DNA of 35,173 nucleotides from Henriciella sp. (GCA_012960415.1 DUBH01000020.1:1-35173); one strand, 5' to 3'; positions 18,680 to 26,454 are shown, numbered from the stretch's first letter. Made by a program: numbers and translations. The notes: generated from the letters alone by a model not told the origin.

Positions 18680-19426
18680 ATGGTTCGGTACATGTCGGCG
18701 CCCCTCAAAAACACCGCCTATGCACTCCAGCTGCACCATCGCGGTGAGCTGATGACGCCCCTCGCGCAGGGGGCGCTCTGGTGGGCTGCGCGCCGGACGC
18801 TAATCGTTTCTGACTTGCACTTTGAGAAGGGGTCTAGCTTCGCAAGGCGCGGCCAGCTCCTGCCGCCCTATGATACCAGCATGACGCTGAAAGTGGTCGA
18901 AGCGCTGGTCGATGAGTTCGCGCCAGACTGCGTTGTTTCCCTCGGAGACAGCTTCCACGATCCAGCAGCAGAAGCACGGCTATCGCCCCCTGAACGCCTG
19001 CGCATTCGCGCCCTGACAGCGCGGACAGACTGGGTCTGGGTCGAGGGAAACCACGACCCCGATCCTCCGGCTCATCTAGGCGGCCGCGGCGCGAAAACAT
19101 TCCGGATGGGCGACTGCGTCTTCCGCCACGAACCCACCGGGGAAATCGGCGAGATTTCCGGACACCTCCACCCCGTCGCCCGCGTGACAGGCCGAGGCAG
19201 GGCCGTCCGCCGCAAATGCTTCGTCAGCGACGGACACCGCCTCATAATGCCATCCATGGGCGCCTACACTGGCGGTCTGAACATATTGGACGACGCCGTC
19301 ACGCGTCACTTTGCGGATGGATGGATCGCATTCGCTGCTGGTGAGAAGCAGGTCCATATGGTCGACCGGAAACTGCTTGCGGGCGATCACACCGCAGCAC
19401 GCAAGGATCAGCTCTGGCGTTTGTAA
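18680..19426 (+). CDS. pdeM: PdeM-like metallophosphoesterase (ligase-associated DNA damage response family)
   Basis: Binuclear metal phosphoesterase, 248 residues from ATG 18680. The five calcineurin-like motifs are visible: SDLHFEKG, GDSFHDP, GNHDPDP, and GHLHPVARV with the preceding FRHEP. The spacing and the conserved YTGGLN region fit the PdeM family, which has been linked to an ATP-dependent ligase and an Lhr-like helicase in a bacterial DNA-repair set. Neither partner is in this window. Start choice is uncertain: ATG 18680 has GAGGG 11 bases upstream, ATG 18692 has none, and TTG 18656 would lengthen it by eight residues. Cytoplasmic; no signal peptide. Confidence 0.85.
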   Translation: MVRYMSAPLKNTAYALQLHHRGELMTPLAQGALWWAARRTLIVSDLHFEKGSSFARRGQLLPPYDTSMTLKVVEALVDEFAPDCVVSLGDSFHDPAAEARLSPPERLRIRALTARTDWVWVEGNHDPDPPAHLGGRGAKTFRMGDCVFRHEPTGEIGEISGHLHPVARVTGRGRAVRRKCFVSDGHRLIMPSMGAYTGGLNILDDAVTRHFADGWIAFAAGEKQVHMVDRKLLAGDHTAARKDQLWRL

Positions 19427-19472
19427 TTGCTGGATATTGTCCTAGCTGATGCACTGGTAAAAAGAGGTCTAC

Positions 19473-20309
19473 ATGGAACAGCTCGAGAATATCGATTTCA
19501 ACACACTTGCGGCCGAATACTGGCCAGTGCTGCTGAGTGGCGCGCTGAAGGTTTTTGGCGCACTTGTCGTCTTGGTCATTGGCCTGCGGATCGCGGGCTG
19601 GTTGTCTTCGATGGTGCGCAAGCAGACATCCAAGCGCGCAGGTGTCGACGAGACACTGGGCGCGTTTTTTGGCTCTCTCGTCCGCTGGTTTGTTACTGCG
19701 GCGGTTATTATCGCATCGCTTCAGGTCTTCGGCGTTCAGGCGACCAGCTTCGTTGCCGTTCTAGGTGCCCTCACGCTGGCGATCGGTCTGTCGCTTCAGG
19801 GCGCTTTGGGGAATATCGCGTCCGGCGTGATGATCATGCTGTTTCGTCCATACAAGAATGGCGATTTCGTTGAGATCGCTGACCAGGTTGGCACGGTCAA
19901 AGAGATCAACCTGTTCCAGACCATTCTGGCGACGCTGGACAATGTAAAGATCATCATCCCGAACACCGAAGCCATTGATGGCGTCATCAAGAACTATTCG
20001 GGCTACGATACGCGCCGCTGCGATATTGTGTTCGGCATCGATTATGATGATGACATGGACAAGGCGCTGGGCATCATCCAGACGCTCGTCGACGCCGATG
20101 AGCGCGTCTTCCGCGACCCGGAACCATTTGTGAAGGTGACCAATCTCGGCGACAGTTCCGTCGATATTACGTGCCGTCTCTGGTGTAATGCGACCGAACT
20201 CTGGAACCTAAAATTCGATCTCACCAAGAAGGTGAAACAAGAGTTCGATGCACAGGGCATTTCCATTCCCTATCCGCATCGCACACTGGTCCAGAAAGTG
20301 GCGAGCTAG
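19473..20309 (+). CDS. mscS: MscS-family mechanosensitive ion channel
   Basis: Small mechanosensitive channel that relieves turgor after hypo-osmotic shock; inner membrane. 278 residues, the size of E. coli MscS. Three membrane segments at about 20-43, 62-85 and 91-112, followed by the beta domain (YKNGDFVEIADQVGTVKEINLFQT) and the alpha/beta C-terminal domain. The pore helix has the alternating small-residue pattern LGALTLAIGLSLQGALGNIASG, and PNTEAIDGVIKNYS is typical. The ATG has AAAGAGG upstream. A small membrane protein follows after 27 bases. The name is by family; other MscS paralogues may exist elsewhere. Confidence 0.93.
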   Translation: MEQLENIDFNTLAAEYWPVLLSGALKVFGALVVLVIGLRIAGWLSSMVRKQTSKRAGVDETLGAFFGSLVRWFVTAAVIIASLQVFGVQATSFVAVLGALTLAIGLSLQGALGNIASGVMIMLFRPYKNGDFVEIADQVGTVKEINLFQTILATLDNVKIIIPNTEAIDGVIKNYSGYDTRRCDIVFGIDYDDDMDKALGIIQTLVDADERVFRDPEPFVKVTNLGDSSVDITCRLWCNATELWNLKFDLTKKVKQEFDAQGISIPYPHRTLVQKVAS

Positions 20310-20336
20310 TCACGCAGTCAGGAGAGTATCGAGGCT

Positions 20337-20702
20337 ATGGCAGACACAGGTCCGGTGGAAGCGCCGGTCGTCACCAAGATTGGAGAGCCCGCCGGTAATA
20401 CCAGCAGGCGCTCCAAGCCTCGGCGTTCTCTACAAAGGCGCTTGTTTTCTGTGGGCGTGTTCCAAGTCATTGGGCTGATCGCTGCAAGCGTGTTGCTGGG
20501 CCTGTTCCTGCTTGCGCTTGACCTCGACCCTAATAGCGACAGCCTGAATTTGAGAGGCGCCGTCTGGGGCGTGATCCAGGCGCTTTTCCAGTCTGTCCTG
20601 TGGCTGGTCGGTACGCTCTGGAGGCCGTTCCTTGCCGGTGCGGCAGTTGTTATTCCCGCGTTTCTTTTATGGCGTCTCGCCAGTTTGCCCTTTCGAAATT
20701 AG
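20337..20702 (+). CDS. Small two-helix membrane protein, DUF6460-like
   Basis: 121 residues. A polar, basic N-terminus (1-37, rich in Arg, Ser, Lys) precedes two hydrophobic segments, about 41-62 (GVFQVIGLIAASVLLGLFLLAL) and 97-115. The linker is DLDPNSDSLNLRGAVW. The ending FLAGAAVVIPAFLLWRLASL resembles the conserved end of DUF6460 proteins of alphaproteobacteria, recalled from memory. No functional motif. The ATG follows GGAGAGTATCGAGGCT after mscS with a short gap, so the two are probably cotranscribed; this hints at an envelope role but does not show one. A hairpin with a T-run follows its stop. Confidence 0.75.
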   Translation: MADTGPVEAPVVTKIGEPAGNTSRRSKPRRSLQRRLFSVGVFQVIGLIAASVLLGLFLLALDLDPNSDSLNLRGAVWGVIQALFQSVLWLVGTLWRPFLAGAAVVIPAFLLWRLASLPFRN

Positions 20703-20716
20703 GCGCGCGAAGTAAG

Positions 20717-20744
20717 GTCTCCCTAAACATAAAGGGAGACTTTT
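20717..20744 (+). terminator. Terminator-like hairpin that contains the SDR gene's Shine-Dalgarno
   Basis: Perfect 8-base stem GTCTCCCT (20717-20724) / AGGGAGAC (20733-20740), 8-base loop, then TTTT (20741-20744). It starts 15 bases after the stop of the small membrane protein gene. The GGGAG of its 3' arm (20734-20738) is the Shine-Dalgarno for the GTG start at 20746, the same arrangement as at 12577-12613. Confidence 0.7.
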
Positions 20745-20745
20745 C

Positions 20746-21648
20746 GTGGATATAGACAAGCTGATGTTCAAGCCGGGCCTTATGGAAGGCGAGCGGGTTC
20801 TGGTCACTGGTGGTGGCACCGGTCTGGGCAAGGAGATGGCCGAAGGCTTTCTCAAGCTCGGTGCCGAAGTGCACATTTGCGGCCGACGCGGCAAGGTTTG
20901 CGAGGACACAGCAGAAGAGCTGATGTCCAACCATGGCGGCAAGGTGGTGCCACATGCGTGTGACATCCGCGTTGCTGAAGCCATCACGGATATGAACGAC
21001 GCGATCTGGTCAAAGCATGGTGCGCTTACAGGCCTCGTGAACAATGCAGCCGGCAATTTTATCTCGCGCACGGAAGACCTCTCCATTCGCGGCTTCGATG
21101 CGATCTCGAACATCGTCTTCCGCGGCAGCTTCTACATGACCCACGATATCGGCAAGCGCTGGATTGCCGACAAGCAACGCGGAAATGTGATCTCGATCCT
21201 GACAACCTGGGTCTGGAATGGTGGGCCGTTTGTGGTGCCGTCCGCCATGTCAAAGGCGGCCGTGAACACCATGACGCAAAGCCTTGCCGTGGAATGGGGC
21301 CGCTATGGCCTGCGTTTCAATGCGATTGCGCCAGGGCCATTCCCGACTGAAGGCATGTCCAATCGCCTTTCTCCTGAAACAGAAGGCACGGGGCGCCGCG
21401 ATTCAGGCGCAGCGAATCCGATGGGCCGCGTTGGCGAAATGCACGAGCTGGTAAACCTTGCCGTCTTCCTGATGGGTCCGGGTGCTGAATATGTGAACGG
21501 CCAGACCATCGCTATTGATGGGGCGATGTATAATGCGTCCGGCGGCAACTTCGCCCAGCTGACTCAATGGGGTGACAGTGAGTGGAAGGCCGCGCGTGAA
21601 GCGATTGAGGTTCAGAACGCCAAGGACAAGGCGGCGCGTACCGTCTAG
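20746..21648 (+). CDS. SDR-family oxidoreductase, 2,4-dienoyl-CoA reductase-like
   Basis: NAD(P)-dependent short-chain dehydrogenase, 300 residues, cytoplasmic. The nucleotide-binding motif is TGGGTGLGKEMA and NNAAGNF is present. The usual YxxxK is replaced by VVPSAMSKAAV, a Ser four residues before the Lys. This, together with AVEWGRYGLRFNAIAPGP, matches the 2,4-dienoyl-CoA reductase (DECR) branch, which reduces unsaturated acyl-CoA in beta-oxidation. The start is GTG 20746 with GGGAG 7 bases upstream; that site lies in the 3' arm of a terminator-like hairpin. Its TAG overlaps the stop of the convergent ATP-grasp gene through CTAG (21645-21648). Substrate inferred, not shown. Confidence 0.88.
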   Translation: MDIDKLMFKPGLMEGERVLVTGGGTGLGKEMAEGFLKLGAEVHICGRRGKVCEDTAEELMSNHGGKVVPHACDIRVAEAITDMNDAIWSKHGALTGLVNNAAGNFISRTEDLSIRGFDAISNIVFRGSFYMTHDIGKRWIADKQRGNVISILTTWVWNGGPFVVPSAMSKAAVNTMTQSLAVEWGRYGLRFNAIAPGPFPTEGMSNRLSPETEGTGRRDSGAANPMGRVGEMHELVNLAVFLMGPGAEYVNGQTIAIDGAMYNASGGNFAQLTQWGDSEWKAAREAIEVQNAKDKAARTV

Positions 21649-22640
21649 TGGCGGCGCATCTCTTCCCCTGGGGCGAGAAATCGCTCCAGGGACTCGCCAT
21701 TCCAGTTGGCATGCGCAATCGCGATCCGCTCATGCACATCATCAGGCACGGATGGCAGTTTGTGGATCGGCAGAAGCAGGGGACGCAGCCCCTTCAGGTT
21801 TGCCGTCTGGATTGCGATACCCGGCCGAGCATTCAGCTCCAGAAGCGTCGGTCCTTTATGCTCGCAGATCACGATGTCCACGCCGACATAGCCAAGGCCG
21901 ATATGTTGGCCAAGGCGGCTCGCGAGCTCCAGAATTTCATCCCATGAAGGTACCTGGAAGTCGCGCACGGGCGTTTCGAAGTCAGGGTGAACATCGACTG
22001 AGTCGTTGTGCTGAACACCGCGTGTCGTGATGCCGGTCACGAGATCAATGCCGGCGCCGATACCGCCCTGGTGAAGGTTCGCCTTGCCGTCAGACTCGGC
22101 TGTTGGAAGACGGAGCATTGCCATGACTGGGATGCCGCGAAAGACGATCACGCGGACATCCGGCACACCGCCAAAGGCCAGCTTCGAGAAGGCCGAGTGC
22201 GGAACAAGCCGCTCTTCGATCATGACCTGATCGGAGCCATCGCCCATCGAGAACATGCCGCTCAGCATGTTGTTGAGATGATAGCGGATATCGGGCCAGG
22301 CCATGATCTGGCCGTTCATGCGGCGCAGCCCCGTCTTGGCTACACCGTTGAACACCATGATACCGCCGCCGCCCGAACCGTTGGCTGGCTTCACAACGAA
22401 GGAGCGGTGCTTCTCTGCGATCTTCTCCAGCAGGTGCATTTCACCGCCATAACGGATGACGCCGTACAGCTCTGGCACGGTAACCCCCGCCTCAATGGCA
22501 AGTTTCTTCGTGATGACCTTGTCATCGACCAGCGGATAGAAGCGACGTGGATTATAGGCAGCGATGAAGTCGAGGTTCCGGCTATTGATTCCGAGAACCC
22601 CCGACTTCGCCAGTTTTGATATTGGACCAAAACCTATCAT
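21645..22640 (-). CDS. ATP-grasp ligase, alpha-L-glutamate ligase-like (RimK-related)
   Basis: 331-residue cytoplasmic protein of the ATP-grasp fold, which joins a carboxylate to an amine through an acyl phosphate. Visible parts: an N-terminal region with LGINSRN and YPLVDDKVITKKLA, the glycine-rich ATP loop KPANGSGGGG (84-93), RVIVFRG (163-169) and the metal-binding LLELNARPGI with E268 and N270. The family is annotated as an alpha-L-glutamate ligase-like protein related to RimK; the true acceptor is unknown. The ATG overlaps the stop of the transglutaminase-like gene in ATGA (22637-22640), so production is coupled. Third gene of the three-gene cassette; its stop overlaps that of the convergent SDR gene. 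Confidence 0.9.
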   Translation of the reverse strand: MIGFGPISKLAKSGVLGINSRNLDFIAAYNPRRFYPLVDDKVITKKLAIEAGVTVPELYGVIRYGGEMHLLEKIAEKHRSFVVKPANGSGGGGIMVFNGVAKTGLRRMNGQIMAWPDIRYHLNNMLSGMFSMGDGSDQVMIEERLVPHSAFSKLAFGGVPDVRVIVFRGIPVMAMLRLPTAESDGKANLHQGGIGAGIDLVTGITTRGVQHNDSVDVHPDFETPVRDFQVPSWDEILELASRLGQHIGLGYVGVDIVICEHKGPTLLELNARPGIAIQTANLKGLRPLLLPIHKLPSVPDDVHERIAIAHANWNGESLERFLAPGEEMRRH

Positions 22641-24208
22641 GAGGTCTTGTTGCCTTCGTTCGCGAGAACCTTGAAGCGGAAATACTCGGTGACCTTGTAG
22701 CCGGTGTAGCGGCCCAGAAGCAGCACGATTGCCAGAACGATAAGCAGAAGCTCCGGAAACACGATGGCGAAGTGCTCAATGTATTCGCTTGTCAGGATGT
22801 AATAGGCCGGAACGGCGCCTGCGAGCGAACCCAGCGCTTTCTTCAGGGCTTCCTTGGCACCGTCTTCTTCCCAGGTGAGTGACATGCGCTCAATGGTCAT
22901 CGTGATAATGACAAGCGGGAAGAGAGAGATGGACAGGCCGGTCTGAATACCCATGGCTTCGCCAGCAAGCGCGATGAACATCATCACGAAGGTCACGATG
23001 ATCAGCACGGCAGCCAGACGCGGTACGAGCAGAAGCTGGAGCTGGTTGAAGTAGGCACGAAGCAACAGACCAACTGCCACGATACCGGTAAAAAGCAAAA
23101 TACCGGTAATCAGCTGCGTCTCGCGGAACGCGAGCGCAATCAGCACCGGCATGAATGTGCCGAAGGCCGGCATACCGATCACCTGCTTCAGCAACACTAT
23201 GATCAGCGCGCCCAATGGGATCAGCAAGAGCACTCTGAAGACGAGCTGAAGGTCGATAGGCAGGCTGAGCAGGGAAGTCGCATTCACCCAGGGCGCAAAC
23301 TCGGATCCACGTTCCATGGCCCTTGAAAGCTGGCTCTCGAAGTTCCTAGCGACAGACCAGGACACGCCGACACGGTTGAACCCGTCACCCGAAACGATGG
23401 GTTGCCGATCATAGACAATCGGAAGCGTTCGCGCATCATTAAGCGGTTCAGCCGTTGTACCGTTTGCGCTGACCCATGTCTCTCCGAGCCAGTATTCCAC
23501 CCATGTTGTGAGTGGCGCCTGGCGCGTGTCGGTATCGAGGATAATGCCCTGAACGTGGCGGGCAGGCGTGCCTGCAGCGTTCAGAAGGAAAACGAGCCGG
23601 TCTGAGGCGTTCGAGATCTCAGGTGGCCCACCCTCAATTATTGTGGAGATACGGTCATCGCTTTCATCAGCGCTCAGGCGCGCCAGTTGGGTGATAAAGC
23701 TTCGTTCGCCAGCCGACTTCTCGAGCGCTTCTGTAAGAATGGAATCGAGTGCAACCAGAAGCGGCGTCGCGTTCTCTTCAATCGCTCTGCGCCGTTCTGA
23801 ACGTCGATAGTCGGATACCGCCTCTGGCGTTGGCCGAGCATCATTGGAGTAACGCTGATCAACGGAGATCAGCTTTGCGCTGTAAAAAAGTACGGCGTTG
23901 CCATCCTGGGCGCGGCGCTCAAAGACGGCCTGGCGCCCGGTTTCTGTCGTATCCGTCTCAACACCGAAGCCAGACGCGACGAATGTCTCATCGACAACGG
24001 TGAACTGGCCTTCGGAATTGGGAAGGGCGAGACGAAGCGTGACAGGGTCACCGCGGCCCCGGAACGAGATTTTTGCCTCAATGGTCCATGTGTCGGAATC
24101 GAGGTTCGGCACGACCGGAAAGCCGAGGCGCGTGACCTTGTACGAAAAGATGCCGAGCGCGGCCGCGATAAGCGCGCCCACGATGATCAGCAATTGAGTG
24201 CGTTTCAA
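22637..24208 (-). CDS. Inactive transglutaminase-like periplasmic domain fused to a 7-helix membrane domain
   Basis: 523 residues: N-terminal membrane anchor (about 5-23), a periplasmic part (30-315) ending in a transglutaminase-like core, then about seven membrane helices (320-500). The core matches active enzymes in LLNAAGTPARHVQG (207-221) and TTWVEYWLGETW (234-245). However, the His of the usual HAWVEV is Thr, the Asp of DPT is Asn (ANGTT), and no Cys stands at the nucleophile position. It therefore looks catalytically dead, as the family name says. The start is TTG 24208 with GGAG 7 bases upstream. It lies 39 bases after the retropepsin-like gene and overlaps the ATP-grasp start. Probably a membrane receptor or scaffold; function unknown. 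Confidence 0.9.
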   Translation of the reverse strand: MKRTQLLIIVGALIAAALGIFSYKVTRLGFPVVPNLDSDTWTIEAKISFRGRGDPVTLRLALPNSEGQFTVVDETFVASGFGVETDTTETGRQAVFERRAQDGNAVLFYSAKLISVDQRYSNDARPTPEAVSDYRRSERRRAIEENATPLLVALDSILTEALEKSAGERSFITQLARLSADESDDRISTIIEGGPPEISNASDRLVFLLNAAGTPARHVQGIILDTDTRQAPLTTWVEYWLGETWVSANGTTAEPLNDARTLPIVYDRQPIVSGDGFNRVGVSWSVARNFESQLSRAMERGSEFAPWVNATSLLSLPIDLQLVFRVLLLIPLGALIIVLLKQVIGMPAFGTFMPVLIALAFRETQLITGILLFTGIVAVGLLLRAYFNQLQLLLVPRLAAVLIIVTFVMMFIALAGEAMGIQTGLSISLFPLVIITMTIERMSLTWEEDGAKEALKKALGSLAGAVPAYYILTSEYIEHFAIVFPELLLIVLAIVLLLGRYTGYKVTEYFRFKVLANEGNKTS

Positions 24209-24247
24209 AAATCAGCTCCGAGTCGGCCTTAAATCCTTGCGGCCCGA

Positions 24248-24760
24248 CTACTTAGAACACCGTGCCCGCTTCGTATAGATTTCACTTGCGTCAACGACAA
24301 TGTCTGCCTTTTCGAGCATGTTACGCCCGATAAGTGTTTCATAGTTGAAATTGCCCCGATCGGCGAGGGTGACTTCATCTTCTATGAGAAGGCCGCCGAG
24401 GCAGAATTCCAGTTCCACAACTGGGCGGTGGATGAGCCCGCCCCGCTTGGTCTTGATCGCGGCCCAGCGGACAATTTCAGTTTCGATCGTACGCTCGTCG
24501 CCATCTTCATTGATGACCTTGAAGACGATGTCTCGCGTCTCGTCCTCATCGTCCCAATCCTTGCGAGATGGCGCATCAAGGATCACGGCGTGGATGGAGG
24601 ATGTCTTGGCACCAGTGTCGAGCTTGGCATCGAGCTGGATATCAAGATCAGCGATTCGCACATGCTCCAGCCAGCCAAGGACGTTCTTGTCAGTGTCTGC
24701 AGTAGCACTGAGTGCTGTGCCAGCGATAATGGACGACGCGATGAGAAGTTTTCGCAACAT
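24248..24760 (-). CDS. Exported retropepsin-like protease (often annotated 'ATP-dependent zinc protease', RimK-associated)
   Basis: 170 residues. Residues 1-21 form a clear signal peptide (LRKLL, a hydrophobic core, cleavage after SATA), so the product is periplasmic. The mature part has KLDTGAKTSSIHA with D48-T49-G50-A51, the active-site motif of retropepsin-type aspartic proteases. A later LIGRNML matches the second conserved element of that fold. No HExxH or other zinc site and no ATP-binding motif is present, so the common family name does not fit the sequence. First gene of the cassette with the transglutaminase-like and ATP-grasp genes. The 89-base gap after the acyl-activating gene leaves room for its own promoter. 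Confidence 0.88.
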   Translation of the reverse strand: MLRKLLIASSIIAGTALSATADTDKNVLGWLEHVRIADLDIQLDAKLDTGAKTSSIHAVILDAPSRKDWDDEDETRDIVFKVINEDGDERTIETEIVRWAAIKTKRGGLIHRPVVELEFCLGGLLIEDEVTLADRGNFNYETLIGRNMLEKADIVVDASEIYTKRARCSK

Positions 24761-24849
24761 GGATTCTTGCCTGCCTTTGTTTTTATCGGGCGCTTAGAAC
24801 AGCAAGATTGTGATTTTCGCGTGGCGAAACTCGTATCTAACTTTGACGG

Positions 24850-26436
24850 TCAGGCATCGCTGAGTTTGCGAACCAGCTGGTTGACCGCGCCATAGTCAAT
24901 CTTGCCGGTCCCAAGCACCGGAATGTCATCGACATGATAGACCTTGCGCGGAACGGAAAGTTCCGAAACGCCATGCGATTGCGCCCAGGCGAGAATTTCG
25001 CTGCGGTTCGCCTCGCCAGAGGTTGTCAGCAAAACAATCTGTTCGCCTTTGCGCGGATCTGGAATGGCGCCAGCCGCATGCATGTCATCTGGCCAGATAG
25101 CGCTGGCGCAGTTTTCGACAACAGCTAGCGAAACCATCTCGCCGCCAATCTTGGCGAAACGCTTCACGCGGCCCTGGATGCGGATACAGTGATCCTTGTC
25201 GATCGCGACGATATCACCGGTGTCGTGCCAACCTTCTTCGAGAGGCTCCAGGACGCCCGGATTATCGGCACGCATGTAGCCCTGCATGACGTTGGGCCCT
25301 CGAATGCGAAGCCTGCCGCCATCTTCTATGCCTTCAACAGGGACGAGCTCATACTCCATTTCGGCCATGAGGCGGCCAACGGTGCCGGGCTTGTTCAACT
25401 CGACGCTGTTCGCTGCCACCACAGGCGACGCTTCGGTCGCGCCGTAACCTTCCAGGATTTCAATCTGGAATTTGCGGCGGACCAGTTGGCGGGTTTCGTC
25501 GCGCACGCGCTCTGCGCCGCAGACAGCGAGCCGGACGCTGTTCATGTCGCCTTCCTCCCCCGCGCGGGCATATTGGGAGATGAAGGTGTCGGTCGCGAGA
25601 AGAATGGTTGAGCCGGTCTGGCGGATACGTTTGGCAATCTCGCGCGGCTGTAGCGGCGTAGGGTGAAATACGGCTTTTACGCCGGCAATAAGCGGTAGCA
25701 GCGCGCCAACGGTCAGGCCGAAGCAGTGAAATGTCGGCAACGGATTGAAGACAGAGTCTGTTTCGGGCGACAGGCCGATATGCGCACGCACCTGCTCGAC
25801 ATTGGCGACGATGTTCTGGTGACTGAGGACCACGCCCTTCGGCTCGCCCTCCGTGCCTGAGGTGAAAAGGATGACGCCGGTCTTCTTGTGATCGGGCCCC
25901 TGGAAGACAAGCGACGGGAATAGGGGGCCAACCGCACCTTTCAGTTTGTCGCTGATCGAGAGGTTCTCGCGCACATCTTCGAGATAGATGAAATCCGCAT
26001 CCTCGCTCAGGCTTTCAACGAGCGGTTCGAGGCTGCCAAGTTCAATGAACTTGTTGGCTGTAATGATCTTGGTCACTTCTGCGGCGCGCATGGCCGCGCG
26101 AAGATTTGCTGACCCAGCTGTAAAGTTCAGCATCGCTGGAATGCGGCCAGCAGCCAACACCGCGAGAAATGCGATCACAGCGCCAGCACCGGTTGGGAGC
26201 ATAATGCCGAGCACTTCGTTACGCGACGTCTTGCCGCGGATCGCAGAGCCCAGCGCGAAAGCAGCCCGCGCGATCTCCGTATAAGTCAGCTCACGTTCAT
26301 CGCCGTCGACGATGGCTACGGTTGCACCGCCAAACTCTTTGCGGGCCCGCATGAAGGCAGAGAAGATGTCGGTCTTCGTGCGTTTCAGGTTGAATGAGAG
26401 CGGTTCTGGAACAGTGGTCATGTGAGGCTTTGGCAT
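24850..26436 (-). CDS. AMP-binding acyl-activating enzyme (acyl-CoA/acyl-ACP synthetase family)
   Basis: Adenylate-forming enzyme, 528 residues from ATG 26434-26436. Motifs: P-loop ILFTSGTEGEPKGVVLSH, FHCFGLTVG, GYGATEASPV, WHDTGD and the C-terminal GTGKIDYG with the catalytic Lys. The layout is close to the ligase part of Aas (acyl-ACP synthetase for lysophospholipid repair) but without an acyltransferase domain. Substrate not determinable; a fatty acid is likely. Start uncertain: GTG 26460, ATG 26436 and ATG 26421 are all in frame and none has a strong Shine-Dalgarno. Divergent from lipA and upstream of the retropepsin cassette on the same strand, 89 bases away. Confidence 0.85.
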   Translation of the reverse strand: MPKPHMTTVPEPLSFNLKRTKTDIFSAFMRARKEFGGATVAIVDGDERELTYTEIARAAFALGSAIRGKTSRNEVLGIMLPTGAGAVIAFLAVLAAGRIPAMLNFTAGSANLRAAMRAAEVTKIITANKFIELGSLEPLVESLSEDADFIYLEDVRENLSISDKLKGAVGPLFPSLVFQGPDHKKTGVILFTSGTEGEPKGVVLSHQNIVANVEQVRAHIGLSPETDSVFNPLPTFHCFGLTVGALLPLIAGVKAVFHPTPLQPREIAKRIRQTGSTILLATDTFISQYARAGEEGDMNSVRLAVCGAERVRDETRQLVRRKFQIEILEGYGATEASPVVAANSVELNKPGTVGRLMAEMEYELVPVEGIEDGGRLRIRGPNVMQGYMRADNPGVLEPLEEGWHDTGDIVAIDKDHCIRIQGRVKRFAKIGGEMVSLAVVENCASAIWPDDMHAAGAIPDPRKGEQIVLLTTSGEANRSEILAWAQSHGVSELSVPRKVYHVDDIPVLGTGKIDYGAVNQLVRKLSDA

Positions 26437-26454
26437 CGTGATTTCTAAACTCAG

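Noticed and set aside
24761..24849. TTTCGC/GCGAAA mini-hairpin between the acyl-ligase and retropepsin genes
   Set aside because: Only six pairs with a 3-base loop and no T-run; too weak to call a terminator.
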